Part shown: piece by piece, positions 1-7,296 of the stretch | Numbering within the stretch: the first letter of the stretch is position 1 | How the letters are laid out: the number at the start of each line of letters is the position of its first letter | Origin: Kiritimatiellia bacterium | Lineage (GTDB): Bacteria > Verrucomicrobiota > Kiritimatiellia > RFP12 > UBA1067 | NCBI GenBank assembly: GCA_017385345.1 | Contig: JAFNRY010000185.1 | Location: forward strand, 1-9,280 | DNA length: 9,280 bases | Direction of reading: 5' to 3' | Position numbers and translations under genes: made by a program | The notes under the pieces: model-generated | Databases searched by the model: none | What the model was told of the DNA's origin: nothing | The model's input: the letters and a program-made list of their open reading frames with translations, nothing else

Positions 1-91
1 GAGATCATGTCCTCATTCGACCGTGCGTCGCTGGATATTGCAACTTTCCCGGAAATACCCAGCCTCGAAACGCCATAGGAAAGGCCGGATC

Positions 92-100
92 TGGTAAAAT
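92..100 (+). promoter_or_regulatory. Extended -10 promoter of the methyltransferase-epmA unit
   Basis: The sequence TGGTAAAAT is an extended -10 (TG, one base, TAAAAT). The hexamer ends at 100 and the ATG of the first gene begins at 107, so a usual 6-7 base discriminator puts the transcription start on the start codon itself. No Shine-Dalgarno sequence fits in the remaining six bases. The flank ends in GCATG, as at the two other promoters in this window. No clear -35 hexamer is seen, which fits an extended -10 promoter. Bases 1-91 are less GC-rich than the genes and show nothing else I can assign; the tail of an upstream gene may lie there. Confidence 0.65.
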
Positions 101-106
101 ATCCGC

Positions 107-1315
107 ATGATAGGAAGATTTTCTCTCGGAGACGAGCTCGACGGAAAATTGCGCGAAGGGGTTCTGGACGATTCATTCGTGCTTCTGACAGAATCGTCCC
201 GGCGCAACGGGATATCGAAACGCGTGTCCGTAAGGCGCATCGCGCTCGGCGACCGTACCGCGTTCCAGATCGAAACGCGCGAAGCCGGGGCGGCGCCGAT
301 CGTCAAAAACCGCGGTTTGGACGAAATGCCAGACTGGATCGGCGGATTTCTCGCCAACGGCTGCGTGCGCGACATCCATCTATCCTCCACATCCGGCGAT
401 CTGCACATTCGCGTGACGAGGAAAGGCAAGGTGCACGTATCGCGTTCGGCCGGCGGGGGCGGCAACGCGCTGAAGGACGCGCGGCACGACAGGGAAAAGC
501 ACGGCCCGCTCGACGACTTCGATTCGTCGGCGTTCCTCCGCATAGCGGGCATAGCCGCGGACGACGGCGGGATAAAGGCCTCCATGCGGGGCAAGTACAA
601 GCAGGTGAACGAGTTTCTGCGCGCTGCGGCCGCGACGCTGAAAGAGAAGCCGGACGCGCCGCTGCGCATAGTCGATTGCGGCTACGGCAAGGCCTACCTC
701 TCGCTCGCGCTGCATTTGTGGCTTGAACGCGCGATGGGGTTCGCGAACGTGAGGACCGTCGGCGTCGACAGGCGCGAAGACGTGGTCGCCGCCGCGCGAG
801 AAGCCGCGGCGAGACTCGACATCGCGGACAGGGCGGAGTTCGTCGCGTCGGACATAGAATCGTTCGATCCGGGCGGAGCGGACCTGGTGGTTTCGCTCCA
901 TGCATGCGATACGGCGACCGACGAAGCGCTCGCAAAAGCGGTCGAATGGAAGGCGAAATACGTGCTTTCGGCGCCATGCTGCCAACACGAACTGCAGAAG
1001 TCCCTCGGAGGGAACGCGCCTTTCGCCGCGCTCCTCCGCCAGTCGATCCTGCGCGAAAGAATGTGCGATCTGCTGACCGACGCCTTCCGCGCGCAAATCA
1101 TGCGAATTCTCGGATACAGGACGCAGGTCGCGGAGTTCGTGGATCCAGGGGCGACGGCGCGAAACATCATGCTGCGCTGCGTATGGGGCGTCAAGCCGGG
1201 GCAGGCGGCGGCGGTCGGCGAATATCTGGATCTGCGCGACTTCTGGAAAGTGCGGCCGTGGCTCGAACAACGGCTCGAAACGCGGCTTGCGCCGCTGCTC
1301 GAACGGTATGCTTAG
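107..1315 (+). CDS. Class I SAM-dependent methyltransferase, Methyltransf_32 / METTL25-like family
   Basis: A 402-residue cytoplasmic protein predicted to transfer a methyl group from S-adenosylmethionine; the substrate is unknown. The catalytic half starts near residue 185. Motif I is VDCGYGKAYLSL (189-200), an acidic loop GVDRRED (219-225) ends strand 2, ASDI (247-250) follows, then LHACDTATDEAL (264-275) and SAPCCQHEL (288-296). The LHAC and CCQHEL blocks are typical of the Methyltransf_32 family, which includes eukaryotic METTL25/RRNAD1-type proteins. Residues 1-150 form a less recognisable N-terminal region that may bind substrate; it contains a Gly-rich turn at 116-119. The ATG at 107 is chosen because the -10 box lies directly upstream. 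The stop overlaps the next gene, epmA, by 8 bases, so the two are probably co-transcribed and translationally coupled, hinting at a translation-related target. The family call is firm; the RNA or protein target is open. Confidence 0.8.
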   Translation: MIGRFSLGDELDGKLREGVLDDSFVLLTESSRRNGISKRVSVRRIALGDRTAFQIETREAGAAPIVKNRGLDEMPDWIGGFLANGCVRDIHLSSTSGDLHIRVTRKGKVHVSRSAGGGGNALKDARHDREKHGPLDDFDSSAFLRIAGIAADDGGIKASMRGKYKQVNEFLRAAAATLKEKPDAPLRIVDCGYGKAYLSLALHLWLERAMGFANVRTVGVDRREDVVAAAREAAARLDIADRAEFVASDIESFDPGGADLVVSLHACDTATDEALAKAVEWKAKYVLSAPCCQHELQKSLGGNAPFAALLRQSILRERMCDLLTDAFRAQIMRILGYRTQVAEFVDPGATARNIMLRCVWGVKPGQAAAVGEYLDLRDFWKVRPWLEQRLETRLAPLLERYA

Positions 1316-2159
1316 GGCAGCGATCGAAGGTCGCGCCAGGATCCTGCGCGAAACAAGACGCTATTTCGACGATCTCGGCTTTGTCGAAACCGACACCCCC
1401 TGCCGCATCACCGCGCCGGCGCCGGAACCCCACATAGACTGCCCTCCCGTAGCCACCGGAGGATGGTTGCGCGCTTCGCCGGAGCTGCAGATGAAAATGC
1501 TTCTGGCTTCCGGATTGGAACGCATCTACCAGATCGGTCCGTGCTTCCGCGACGGCGAGCGCGGTTCGCGCCACAACACGGAATTCACCATGCTCGAGTG
1601 GTACAGGCTCGGGGCTTCAAGCGGCGACATAGAAAAAGACGCGACCGGCCTCGTGCAAACCCTCGCCGGACTTTTCGGGCGGGAAGAGGCGTTTTCGCCG
1701 GTACGCAGGATTTCCGTACGCGAAGCGTACAGGCGATTTGCCGCATGGGATCCGTGGACCGACTGGGACGGCGACAGGTTCGATCTGGACATGGCATTGA
1801 AGATCGAGCCAGCCATCTCCGGCATGGGCGGGATGGTTTTCCTGCACGGCTACCCTCCGGCGGCGGCTTCTCTGGCCAAAATCGACGGCGATACGGCCGA
1901 CAGGTGGGAACTGTACGCCTGCGGCATGGAGCTGGCCAACTGTTTCGGAGAGCTTTGCGACACCGGCGAGCAGACGAAACGGTTCGAAGAAGCCAAAGAA
2001 ACGCGCAAGACGCTCGGCGAGGCGGACTATCCGCTCGACGGCGATTTCCTGCGGGCGGTCGGAACGATACCTTCCGCAGCCGGAGTCGCCCTTGGCGTGG
2101 ACAGGCTCGTCATGGCGCTTCTCTGCCTGGACGCCATCTCCGCCGCACGGTACGTCTGA
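1308..2159 (+). CDS. epmA: EF-P lysine ligase EpmA (GenX/PoxA/YjeA), class II lysyl-tRNA synthetase paralogue
   Basis: A 283-residue homologue of EpmA, which activates (R)-beta-lysine (or lysine) as the adenylate and attaches it to a conserved lysine of elongation factor P, helping ribosomes pass polyproline stretches. It is a bare class II synthetase catalytic core without the anticodon-binding OB domain of LysRS. Visible blocks are ASPELQMKMLLASG (56-69), motif 2 with arginines in FRDGERGSRHNTEFTMLEWY (80-99), GMELANCFGEL (206-216, the lysine/ATP site region) and motif 3 GVALGVDRLVM (259-269). E. coli EpmA is about 325 residues, so this copy is compact. At 212 a Cys replaces the Gly of the family's usual NGF. 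The ATG at 1308 is preferred over an in-frame TTG at 1287; it overlaps the upstream stop by 8 bases and has no Shine-Dalgarno sequence, which implies coupling. Neither efp nor epmB lies in the window. Confidence 0.88.
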   Translation: MLRAAIEGRARILRETRRYFDDLGFVETDTPCRITAPAPEPHIDCPPVATGGWLRASPELQMKMLLASGLERIYQIGPCFRDGERGSRHNTEFTMLEWYRLGASSGDIEKDATGLVQTLAGLFGREEAFSPVRRISVREAYRRFAAWDPWTDWDGDRFDLDMALKIEPAISGMGGMVFLHGYPPAAASLAKIDGDTADRWELYACGMELANCFGELCDTGEQTKRFEEAKETRKTLGEADYPLDGDFLRAVGTIPSAAGVALGVDRLVMALLCLDAISAARYV

Positions 2160-2160
2160 G

Positions 2161-2190
2161 CGCGGCGGCGGCGCCGCCGTCCCGCGCGGG
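2161..2190. other. GC-rich inverted repeats after epmA
   Basis: Just after the epmA stop lies the perfect 14-base palindrome CGGCGGCGCCGCCG (2166-2179), followed by a second palindrome, CCCGCGCGGG (2181-2190). CGCGG at 2161 can also pair with CCGCG at 2182-2186. The stretch could form a strong hairpin and act as a transcription stop or mRNA 3' end. There is no T-run behind it, so it is not a classical intrinsic terminator, and GC-rich DNA makes such palindromes by chance. The rest of the 96-base gap to the next gene holds the phosphatase promoter. Confidence 0.35.
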
Positions 2191-2239
2191 GCGAAACGGC
2201 AAGGCGGGCGCCCGTCTTCACAAGCAAGACGTCCTTAAA

Positions 2240-2248
2240 TGGTATAAT
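2240..2248 (+). promoter_or_regulatory. Extended -10 promoter of the phosphatase operon
   Basis: TGGTATAAT is a consensus extended -10: TG at 2240-2241, one base, then TATAAT at 2243-2248. The ATG of the phosphatase gene begins at 2256, seven bases after the hexamer, so the mRNA should start at or next to the A of the ATG and be leaderless. A TTCACA at 2217-2222 resembles a -35 box, but its 20-base spacing is too long to trust. No Pho-box-like direct repeat was recognised in the 96-base gap. Confidence 0.75.
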
Positions 2249-2255
2249 AGGGTGC

Positions 2256-3701
2256 ATGACGGACACGACTTCCAAACGTTTGGCGAAATTGCTGGCGGCC
2301 GCGGCAATGCTCGCGGTCTGCGCGGCATGCGCGGCGCAAAACCCGAAATATATATTCTTCTTCATCGGCGACGGGATGTCCGTCCCGCAACGCATGGCGG
2401 CGGAGGAGTTTTCCCGGAAGATCGAAGGCAGAGGGCTGACGATCAACGCCATGCCGGTGCAGGCGATGCTGAGGACCTGCCCCGTCGATTCGCTCGTCAC
2501 CGACTCGGCGGCGGCCGCGACCGCGCTCGCCTGCGGCGTGAAAACGCTCAACGGCGCCATCGGAACGGACAGGCACGGCGCCAGCGTCGAATCGTGCGCC
2601 TCGGCCGCCCGCAAATCCGGCAGAAAAACCGGCATCATAACGAACACCACTCTGAGCCACGCGACGCCGGCATGCTTCTTCGCCCACTGCAAGCACCGCG
2701 GGCAATACTACGACATCGCCGTCGATCTGGCGAAGTCAGGCTTCGACTTCTTCGCCGGCGGCGGACTGCCCGACCACGGCAAGACCAACGAAACCCATTG
2801 GGCGGAATACGGCGACGCAATCAAGCTTGCCGAGGCGAACGGCTACAAGGTGGTACGCACGAAAAACGACTTCCTCGCGCTCGCCCCGGGATGCGGCAAG
2901 ACCCTTTCCATGTTCTCGAAGTCGCACATGGAGCATTCCCTCGACATGGACCGGGAGCGCCAGCCGACGCTTGCCGAAATGCTGAAAAAAGCCATAGAAC
3001 TGCTGGACAATCCCGACGGGTTTTTCATCATGCTCGAAGGCGGGCAGATCGATTTCGCCGGGCACGGCAACGACATCGGAACGAACATGCGCGACATGCT
3101 GGCTTTCGACGAGACGGTCCGCGTGGCGCAGGAGTTCCTCGAGGCGCATCCCGGGGAAACGCTCATCGCCGTGACGGGCGACCACGAGACGGGCGGGCTC
3201 TCCCTCGGCTGCACGGGCGCGGGATACAACTTCTTCATCGAACGCGTCGCGGGCCAGACAACGGGCGTCGACCGTTTTTCGAACGAATCGAGACACATGA
3301 TGAGAAAGCGCCTCGAGAAAGGCGAAACGCCGGAATTCGAGGAAACAAGAGACCTCGTCGCCAAAGCGTTCGGCTTCAAGTTCGAGGGCGATCCGGAGAA
3401 AGATCCGCTCGTGCTTTCGAAATCGGAATACGAGAGAATCAAGTCGGCGTTCGAAAACGACGTTGAGTACACGAGATCGAAGGTGGCGGAGACGAAGGCC
3501 CACGACGCGGTCCGGAAATATCTTCTTGCATCGACTTGCCGGTCGATACTGGCGGAGAAGGCCGGCGTATCGTGGGGATCGGCGCACCACACGGCGCTGC
3601 CGGTCATGGCGACGCTGCAGGGGGCGGGGGCGGAAAACTTCGCCGGATACATGGAAAACGACGAATTCGGCAGGAGAATGAAGGAACTTTGCGCAAGGTA
3701 G
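2256..3701 (+). CDS. phoA: Exported alkaline phosphatase (PhoA family, PF00245)
   Basis: A 481-residue phosphomonoesterase with two-zinc/magnesium chemistry. An N-terminal segment (about 1-28) with a positive start, a hydrophobic core LLAAAAMLAVCAACA and small residues after it is a Sec signal. Cys22 and Cys25 raise the possibility of a lipoprotein, but neither lipobox is canonical. Metal and catalytic residues are in family order: IGDGMS with Asp39, nucleophile Ser84 in TDSAAAATALACG, SHATPACFFAH (134-144), EGGQIDFAGHGND (261-273) with Asp266 and His270, VTGDHETGG (306-314) with Asp309 and His310, and the C-terminal HHTALPV with His445. The enzyme should therefore be active, in the periplasm or on the cell surface. 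It heads an operon with a YibE/F protein and a glycerol-3-phosphate-type dehydrogenase, which fits phosphoester scavenging. The start follows a TATAAT box by seven bases. Confidence 0.92.
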   Translation: MTDTTSKRLAKLLAAAAMLAVCAACAAQNPKYIFFFIGDGMSVPQRMAAEEFSRKIEGRGLTINAMPVQAMLRTCPVDSLVTDSAAAATALACGVKTLNGAIGTDRHGASVESCASAARKSGRKTGIITNTTLSHATPACFFAHCKHRGQYYDIAVDLAKSGFDFFAGGGLPDHGKTNETHWAEYGDAIKLAEANGYKVVRTKNDFLALAPGCGKTLSMFSKSHMEHSLDMDRERQPTLAEMLKKAIELLDNPDGFFIMLEGGQIDFAGHGNDIGTNMRDMLAFDETVRVAQEFLEAHPGETLIAVTGDHETGGLSLGCTGAGYNFFIERVAGQTTGVDRFSNESRHMMRKRLEKGETPEFEETRDLVAKAFGFKFEGDPEKDPLVLSKSEYERIKSAFENDVEYTRSKVAETKAHDAVRKYLLASTCRSILAEKAGVSWGSAHHTALPVMATLQGAGAENFAGYMENDEFGRRMKELCAR

Positions 3702-4798
3702 GCGGATTTCTGGCGCGGCTGTCGCCGGCCGTCGCCATCGTTTTGCTGCTCGCCGCGCCGGGACCGCGCTTCGAACGCCCGCCGGGCGCGCAGAAGCCGG
3801 ACGTCGCGGAAGTGGCGGAAACGGACGACTCCGGACTTCACCACGCCGGCCCGGTGGAGTTCGGCACGCAGCAATTGACGTTGCGCATGCCCGACGGCAG
3901 GATGGAACCGGCGTGCAACGAGCTGCGCGCGCAGCCGGAATTCGACAAGAAGTTCCGGCCCGGAGACAAGGCGGTCGTCGTCTCGCCGCCCGGCAGGGAG
4001 GAAGGAGAGCCGTACATTGCGCGCGACCACTGGCGGATGGGCCGGTACGCGGCGGCGGCGGCGCTGTTCGCCGCCGCGCTGTGCGCCGTGGCCGGCAAAT
4101 CCGGGGCGACCGCCCTTCTCACCTTCGCCGCCGGATGCCTCGCAATCTGGAAAATACTGGTTCCGGCGGTGCTCGCCGGGTGGGACGCCCGCGCCGCGTC
4201 GTTCCTGGTCGCCTCCGCCCTGGCGGCCGTGGTTTCCTTTTCGGTGGCGACCTCAGCCAAGACGGGTTTCTGCGCATTCGCGGGTTCGATGCTCGGCATA
4301 GCGGCGTCGGCGGCGCTTTCGTCGGCGTTCGCGGAGTTCTTGCGCGTGAACGGGGCGACGATGCCGTTTTCCCAGCAGCTGCTCAACGCCGGCATTGCGG
4401 GAATCGACCTGCAGGACGTGTTCTGCGGCGCGGCCACGATCGCGGCCTCGGGCGCGGTGACGGATCTCGGCATGGACATATCGGCGGGCGTCGCCGAAGT
4501 GTCGCGGCACAATCCGTCGCTCGGATTCCGCGAACTCTTCGCTTCCGGAAGGCGGATCGGCGCGGCCGTGCTGGGCACGATGGCGACGACGCTCCTGCTC
4601 GCGTATTCCGGAGGGTATCTGACGATGCTGGCGTCGTTCGCGGCGGCGGGCGCGGCCCCGGCCGACTTTCTCAACACGCCGCTCGTCGCGGCGGAGGCGG
4701 CCAAGACGCTCGCGGGAAGTTTCGGCCTCGTGCTGACCGCGCCTTTCACCGCGGCCGCGGCGGCATGGATTTTCAAAGCAGACGGGAGGGAACGATGA
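3689..4798 (+). CDS. YibE/F family polytopic membrane protein (PF07907)
   Basis: A 369-residue integral membrane protein of unknown biochemical function. The N-terminus MRKVGGFLARLSPAVAIVLL looks like a first membrane helix or uncleaved signal (about 7-24). A soluble extracytoplasmic stretch follows (25-115), with the family's FRPGDKAVVV-type beta segment (89-98). Hydrophobic helices then lie near 119-136, 139-163, 168-189, 193-217, 240-262, 290-322 and 340-362. The blocks VTDLGMDIS (257-264), NPSLGFRELFASGRRIG (275-291) and LGTMATTLLLAYSGG (295-309) are the YibE/F signature, and LAGSFGLVLTAPFTA near the C-terminus also fits. No ATG fits the N-terminus; I chose TTG at 3689, which overlaps the phosphatase stop by 13 bases, with AAGGA at 3681-3685 and AGGAGA at 3672-3677 upstream. 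The TGA overlaps the next ATG as ATGA. The family is clear, the start less so. Confidence 0.82.
   Translation: MRKVGGFLARLSPAVAIVLLLAAPGPRFERPPGAQKPDVAEVAETDDSGLHHAGPVEFGTQQLTLRMPDGRMEPACNELRAQPEFDKKFRPGDKAVVVSPPGREEGEPYIARDHWRMGRYAAAAALFAAALCAVAGKSGATALLTFAAGCLAIWKILVPAVLAGWDARAASFLVASALAAVVSFSVATSAKTGFCAFAGSMLGIAASAALSSAFAEFLRVNGATMPFSQQLLNAGIAGIDLQDVFCGAATIAASGAVTDLGMDISAGVAEVSRHNPSLGFRELFASGRRIGAAVLGTMATTLLLAYSGGYLTMLASFAAAGAAPADFLNTPLVAAEAAKTLAGSFGLVLTAPFTAAAAAWIFKADGRER
4784..4790 (+). promoter_or_regulatory. Shine-Dalgarno sequence of the fused flavoprotein gene
   Basis: GGGAGGG stands four bases before the ATG at 4795, inside the end of the YibE/F gene. It fixes this start and rules out the longer open frame that extends upstream without a stop to about 3913. 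It also shows that this organism uses Shine-Dalgarno initiation for internal operon genes, in contrast to its leaderless first genes. Confidence 0.7.
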
Positions 4799-7296
4799 CG
4801 GAAAAATACGACGTCGCCATAGCCGGCGCCGGAATCGTCGGCTGCGCGACGGCAAGGGCGCTGTCGCGCTACAACCTGTCCATCGCCGTGCTCGAGGCGG
4901 GCAGCGACGTGGCCGAAGGCGCGTCGAAGGCGAACAGCGCGATAGTGCACGCCGGATTCGACGCCGCGGGCGGCACGGAAAAGGCGAAGTACAACGTGCT
5001 CGGAAACGCGATGTTCGAGAATCTCTGCCGGGAGCTGAAGACGCCGTTCGCGCGCAACGGCTCCCTCGTGCTCGCGTTCGGCGAAGAAGACGAGGCGTCG
5101 CTGGATGCTCTCAGGAAGCGCGGCATGGACAACGGCGTGCCCGTGGAGATCATAAGCCGCGAAGAACTGAGGCGGCGCGAGCCGAATGTGTCGCACGAAG
5201 CCACCGCGGCCCTGTGGGCGCCCACGGGCGGCATCTGCCTGCCCTACGACCTGACTTTCCGCCTCGCCGAGAACGCGGCGGCCAACGGCGCAGTCTTCGC
5301 GTTCGACACGCGCGTCTCCGGCCTCGAAAGGCTCGACGGCGGCGGATGGCGCATCGAATGCCGCGACGGACGGCTTTTCGAAGCCAAAGCCTTCGTCAAC
5401 TGCGCGGGCGTCTATTCCGACATGCTCAACAATCTCGTCAGCGCGGTCAAATACAACATAGAGCCGCGGCGCGGCGAGTACCTTATGATCGACAAGGAGG
5501 AATCCTGCGCTTTCACTTCGACGATCTTCCAGACTCCGACGAAAATGGGCAAGGGGATCCTCGTCTCGCCGACGGTGGACGGAACGATAATCGTCGGCCC
5601 CACGGCGGAGGACGTCGGCGACAAAGACGACAAGGCGACGACGTACGCGGGGCTGGAGAAAGTCAAAGCCGGCGCGCGGCGCACGTGGCCAGAGCTTCCT
5701 CTCAACAAGGTGATAAACGAGTTTTCGGGATTGCGGGCGCACGAAACGACGCGCGGGGACTTCGTCGTGGGAGAGGCGCCGGACGCGCCGGGATTCTACA
5801 ACGCGCTCGGCATCGAATCGCCGGGGCTTACGTCGGCCCCCGCCATCGGCGAAAAACTCGCTGACGAAGTGGCGCAGGCGCTGGGCGCGTCGCGGAAGAA
5901 TCCGGTGCTCGTCACCAAGGACGCCGGCTGGTGGCCGGTGACGCGGAACATGGACACCGGAGCGCTCGCGGAGCTTGTCGAAAAAGATCCGTCGTTCGGG
6001 CGGATAGTGTGCCGGTGCGAGCTGGTCACGGAAGGCGAGATACGGGCCGCGATCCGCGCGCGCGTGGGAGCCAGGACGCTCGACGGGATAAAACGCCGCA
6101 CACGCTGCGGCATGGGGCGCTGCCAGGGCGGATTCTGTACGTCGAGACTGATCGAACTTCTCGGCACGGAACTCGGCACGCCGCCAGAAGAGTTTCTGCT
6201 GTCGCGCAAGACGGCGCCCAGGCGGCTCGCGAAGCGCGAAAGCGCGGGCGTGTCGAACGCAGGGCGCAGCGGGACGTGCGACGTGCTGGTCGTAGGCGCC
6301 GGGCCGGCCGGGCTGGCGGCCGCGTGCGCCGCGAAGGAGGCGGGCGCGGAAGACGTGATCGTCCTCGAACGCGACGAAAGCCCGGGCGGCATTCTCCTGC
6401 AGTGCATACACACGGGATTCGGGCTGCAGCGGTTCAAGGCGGAGCTCGCCGGCCCCGAATACGCGCAGCGTTACATCGACCTGGCAGAATCGCTCGGAAT
6501 ACCGCTCATGTGCGGCGCCGGAGTGTTCGCCGTGAAGCCGGCGTGCGAAGGAGAGCGCCACGCCGCGGCCGTCACCGCGGTAAGCCCGGGCAGCGGCCTC
6601 AAAGAATGGAAAGCACGCGCCGTGGTTCTCGCGACCGGATGCAGGGAGCGCCCGCGCGGCGCGCTCATGACCCCGGGAACGCGGCAGGCCGGCGTGTACA
6701 CCGCCGGAACGATGCAACGCCTCGTCAACATCGACGGCATAGTGCCGGGCAGGCGCGCCGTGATCCTCGGTTCGAGCGACATCGGCCTGATAATGGCGAG
6801 GCGCCTCGTGTTCTCCGGCATGAAAGTCCTCGCTTGCATCGAAATCCAGGAGAAAAGCCCAGGGCTGCTGCGGAACAAGATCCAATGTCTCGACGATATC
6901 GGCATACCGCTGATGCTCCGCCACACGGTTACTGAAGTCGAAGGCAGGGACCACGTCACGGGCGTCAAGGTCGCCGAAGTGGACGAACGGCACCGGACAA
7001 TACCGGGGACGGAAATCCATTTCGACTGCGACACGCTCATCCTTTCCTGCGGGCTCATCCCAGAAAGCGAACTGGCGAAAAAAGCCGGGATCGAAATCGA
7101 TCCGGAGACCGGCGGGCCGCTGGTCGACGCGAAGATGGCCACACGGACGCCGGGCGTCTTCGCGTGCGGCAACGCCGTCAAGGTGTACGACATCGTCGAT
7201 GGAGTAAGCGAAGATTCGGCGATCGCGGGAAGAAGCGCGGCCGAATACGCGCTCGCGCTGAAAAACGCCGCGCAAGGAGGCAAGGAATGGAATTGA
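4795..7296 (+). CDS. Fused GlpA-like FAD dehydrogenase / BFD [2Fe-2S] domain / second FAD-NAD(P) oxidoreductase
   Basis: An 833-residue cytoplasmic protein joining two flavoproteins. Residues 1-365 are a DAO/GlpA/LhgO-type dehydrogenase: FAD motif GAGIVG (11-16), SKANSAIVHAGFDA (44-57), and HETTRGDFVVGE plus GIESPGLTSAPAIG (316-352) closing the flavin site. Residues 400-470 are a BFD-like [2Fe-2S] domain with Cys406, Cys408, Cys438 and Cys443. After a linker (about 471-493) comes a pyridine-nucleotide oxidoreductase: FAD motif GAGPAG (501-506), ATGCRERPRG (613-622), NAD(P) motif GSSDIG (659-664) and FAD-closing GVFACGNAVKVYDIVDG (787-803). It lacks a redox CxxC, so it is not a disulfide reductase. 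In Firmicutes and Thermotogae the halves are usually separate genes beside a DUF1667 gene and often glycerol kinase, so glycerol-3-phosphate oxidation feeding NAD(P) or another carrier is the likeliest role; 2-hydroxyglutarate-like acids are alternatives. One continuous frame spans the junction. Confidence 0.87.
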   Translation: MTEKYDVAIAGAGIVGCATARALSRYNLSIAVLEAGSDVAEGASKANSAIVHAGFDAAGGTEKAKYNVLGNAMFENLCRELKTPFARNGSLVLAFGEEDEASLDALRKRGMDNGVPVEIISREELRRREPNVSHEATAALWAPTGGICLPYDLTFRLAENAAANGAVFAFDTRVSGLERLDGGGWRIECRDGRLFEAKAFVNCAGVYSDMLNNLVSAVKYNIEPRRGEYLMIDKEESCAFTSTIFQTPTKMGKGILVSPTVDGTIIVGPTAEDVGDKDDKATTYAGLEKVKAGARRTWPELPLNKVINEFSGLRAHETTRGDFVVGEAPDAPGFYNALGIESPGLTSAPAIGEKLADEVAQALGASRKNPVLVTKDAGWWPVTRNMDTGALAELVEKDPSFGRIVCRCELVTEGEIRAAIRARVGARTLDGIKRRTRCGMGRCQGGFCTSRLIELLGTELGTPPEEFLLSRKTAPRRLAKRESAGVSNAGRSGTCDVLVVGAGPAGLAAACAAKEAGAEDVIVLERDESPGGILLQCIHTGFGLQRFKAELAGPEYAQRYIDLAESLGIPLMCGAGVFAVKPACEGERHAAAVTAVSPGSGLKEWKARAVVLATGCRERPRGALMTPGTRQAGVYTAGTMQRLVNIDGIVPGRRAVILGSSDIGLIMARRLVFSGMKVLACIEIQEKSPGLLRNKIQCLDDIGIPLMLRHTVTEVEGRDHVTGVKVAEVDERHRTIPGTEIHFDCDTLILSCGLIPESELAKKAGIEIDPETGGPLVDAKMATRTPGVFACGNAVKVYDIVDGVSEDSAIAGRSAAEYALALKNAAQGGKEWN
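7274..7280 (+). promoter_or_regulatory. Shine-Dalgarno sequence of the DUF1667 gene
   Basis: AAGGAGG, a near-perfect anti-16S complement, lies six bases before the ATG at 7287, within the last codons of the flavoprotein gene. It sets the DUF1667 start and makes the 10-base overlap with the upstream gene convincing. Confidence 0.8.

Noticed and set aside
1..78. Possible C-terminal tail of an upstream gene ending in TAG at 76-78
   Set aside because: All three forward frames are open over this short stretch (stops at 76-78, 95-97 and 108-110), so no frame can be chosen and no motif is visible.
1287..1307. Longer epmA from the TTG at 1287
   Set aside because: It adds only seven residues (RRCSNG-type) unlike the family N-terminus, and the ATG at 1308 gives the standard short overlap.
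1463..3466. 667-codon + strand frame across epmA and the phosphatase
   Set aside because: It covers two recognised genes and the promoter gap in a different frame and encodes Arg-rich sequence without domains; it is a compositional shadow.
3913..4794. Upstream extension of the flavoprotein frame to give a 1127-residue protein
   Set aside because: The extension overlaps the whole YibE/F gene, is Arg/Gly-rich without motifs, and the ATG at 4795 has GGGAGGG four bases upstream, directly before the FAD-binding motif.
3838..7275. Very long open frame on the minus strand (1145 codons)
   Set aside because: It lies antisense to the clearly recognisable YibE/F and flavoprotein genes, has no family motifs and is Arg/Ala-rich. 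Long antisense frames are expected from the codon bias of GC-rich genes.
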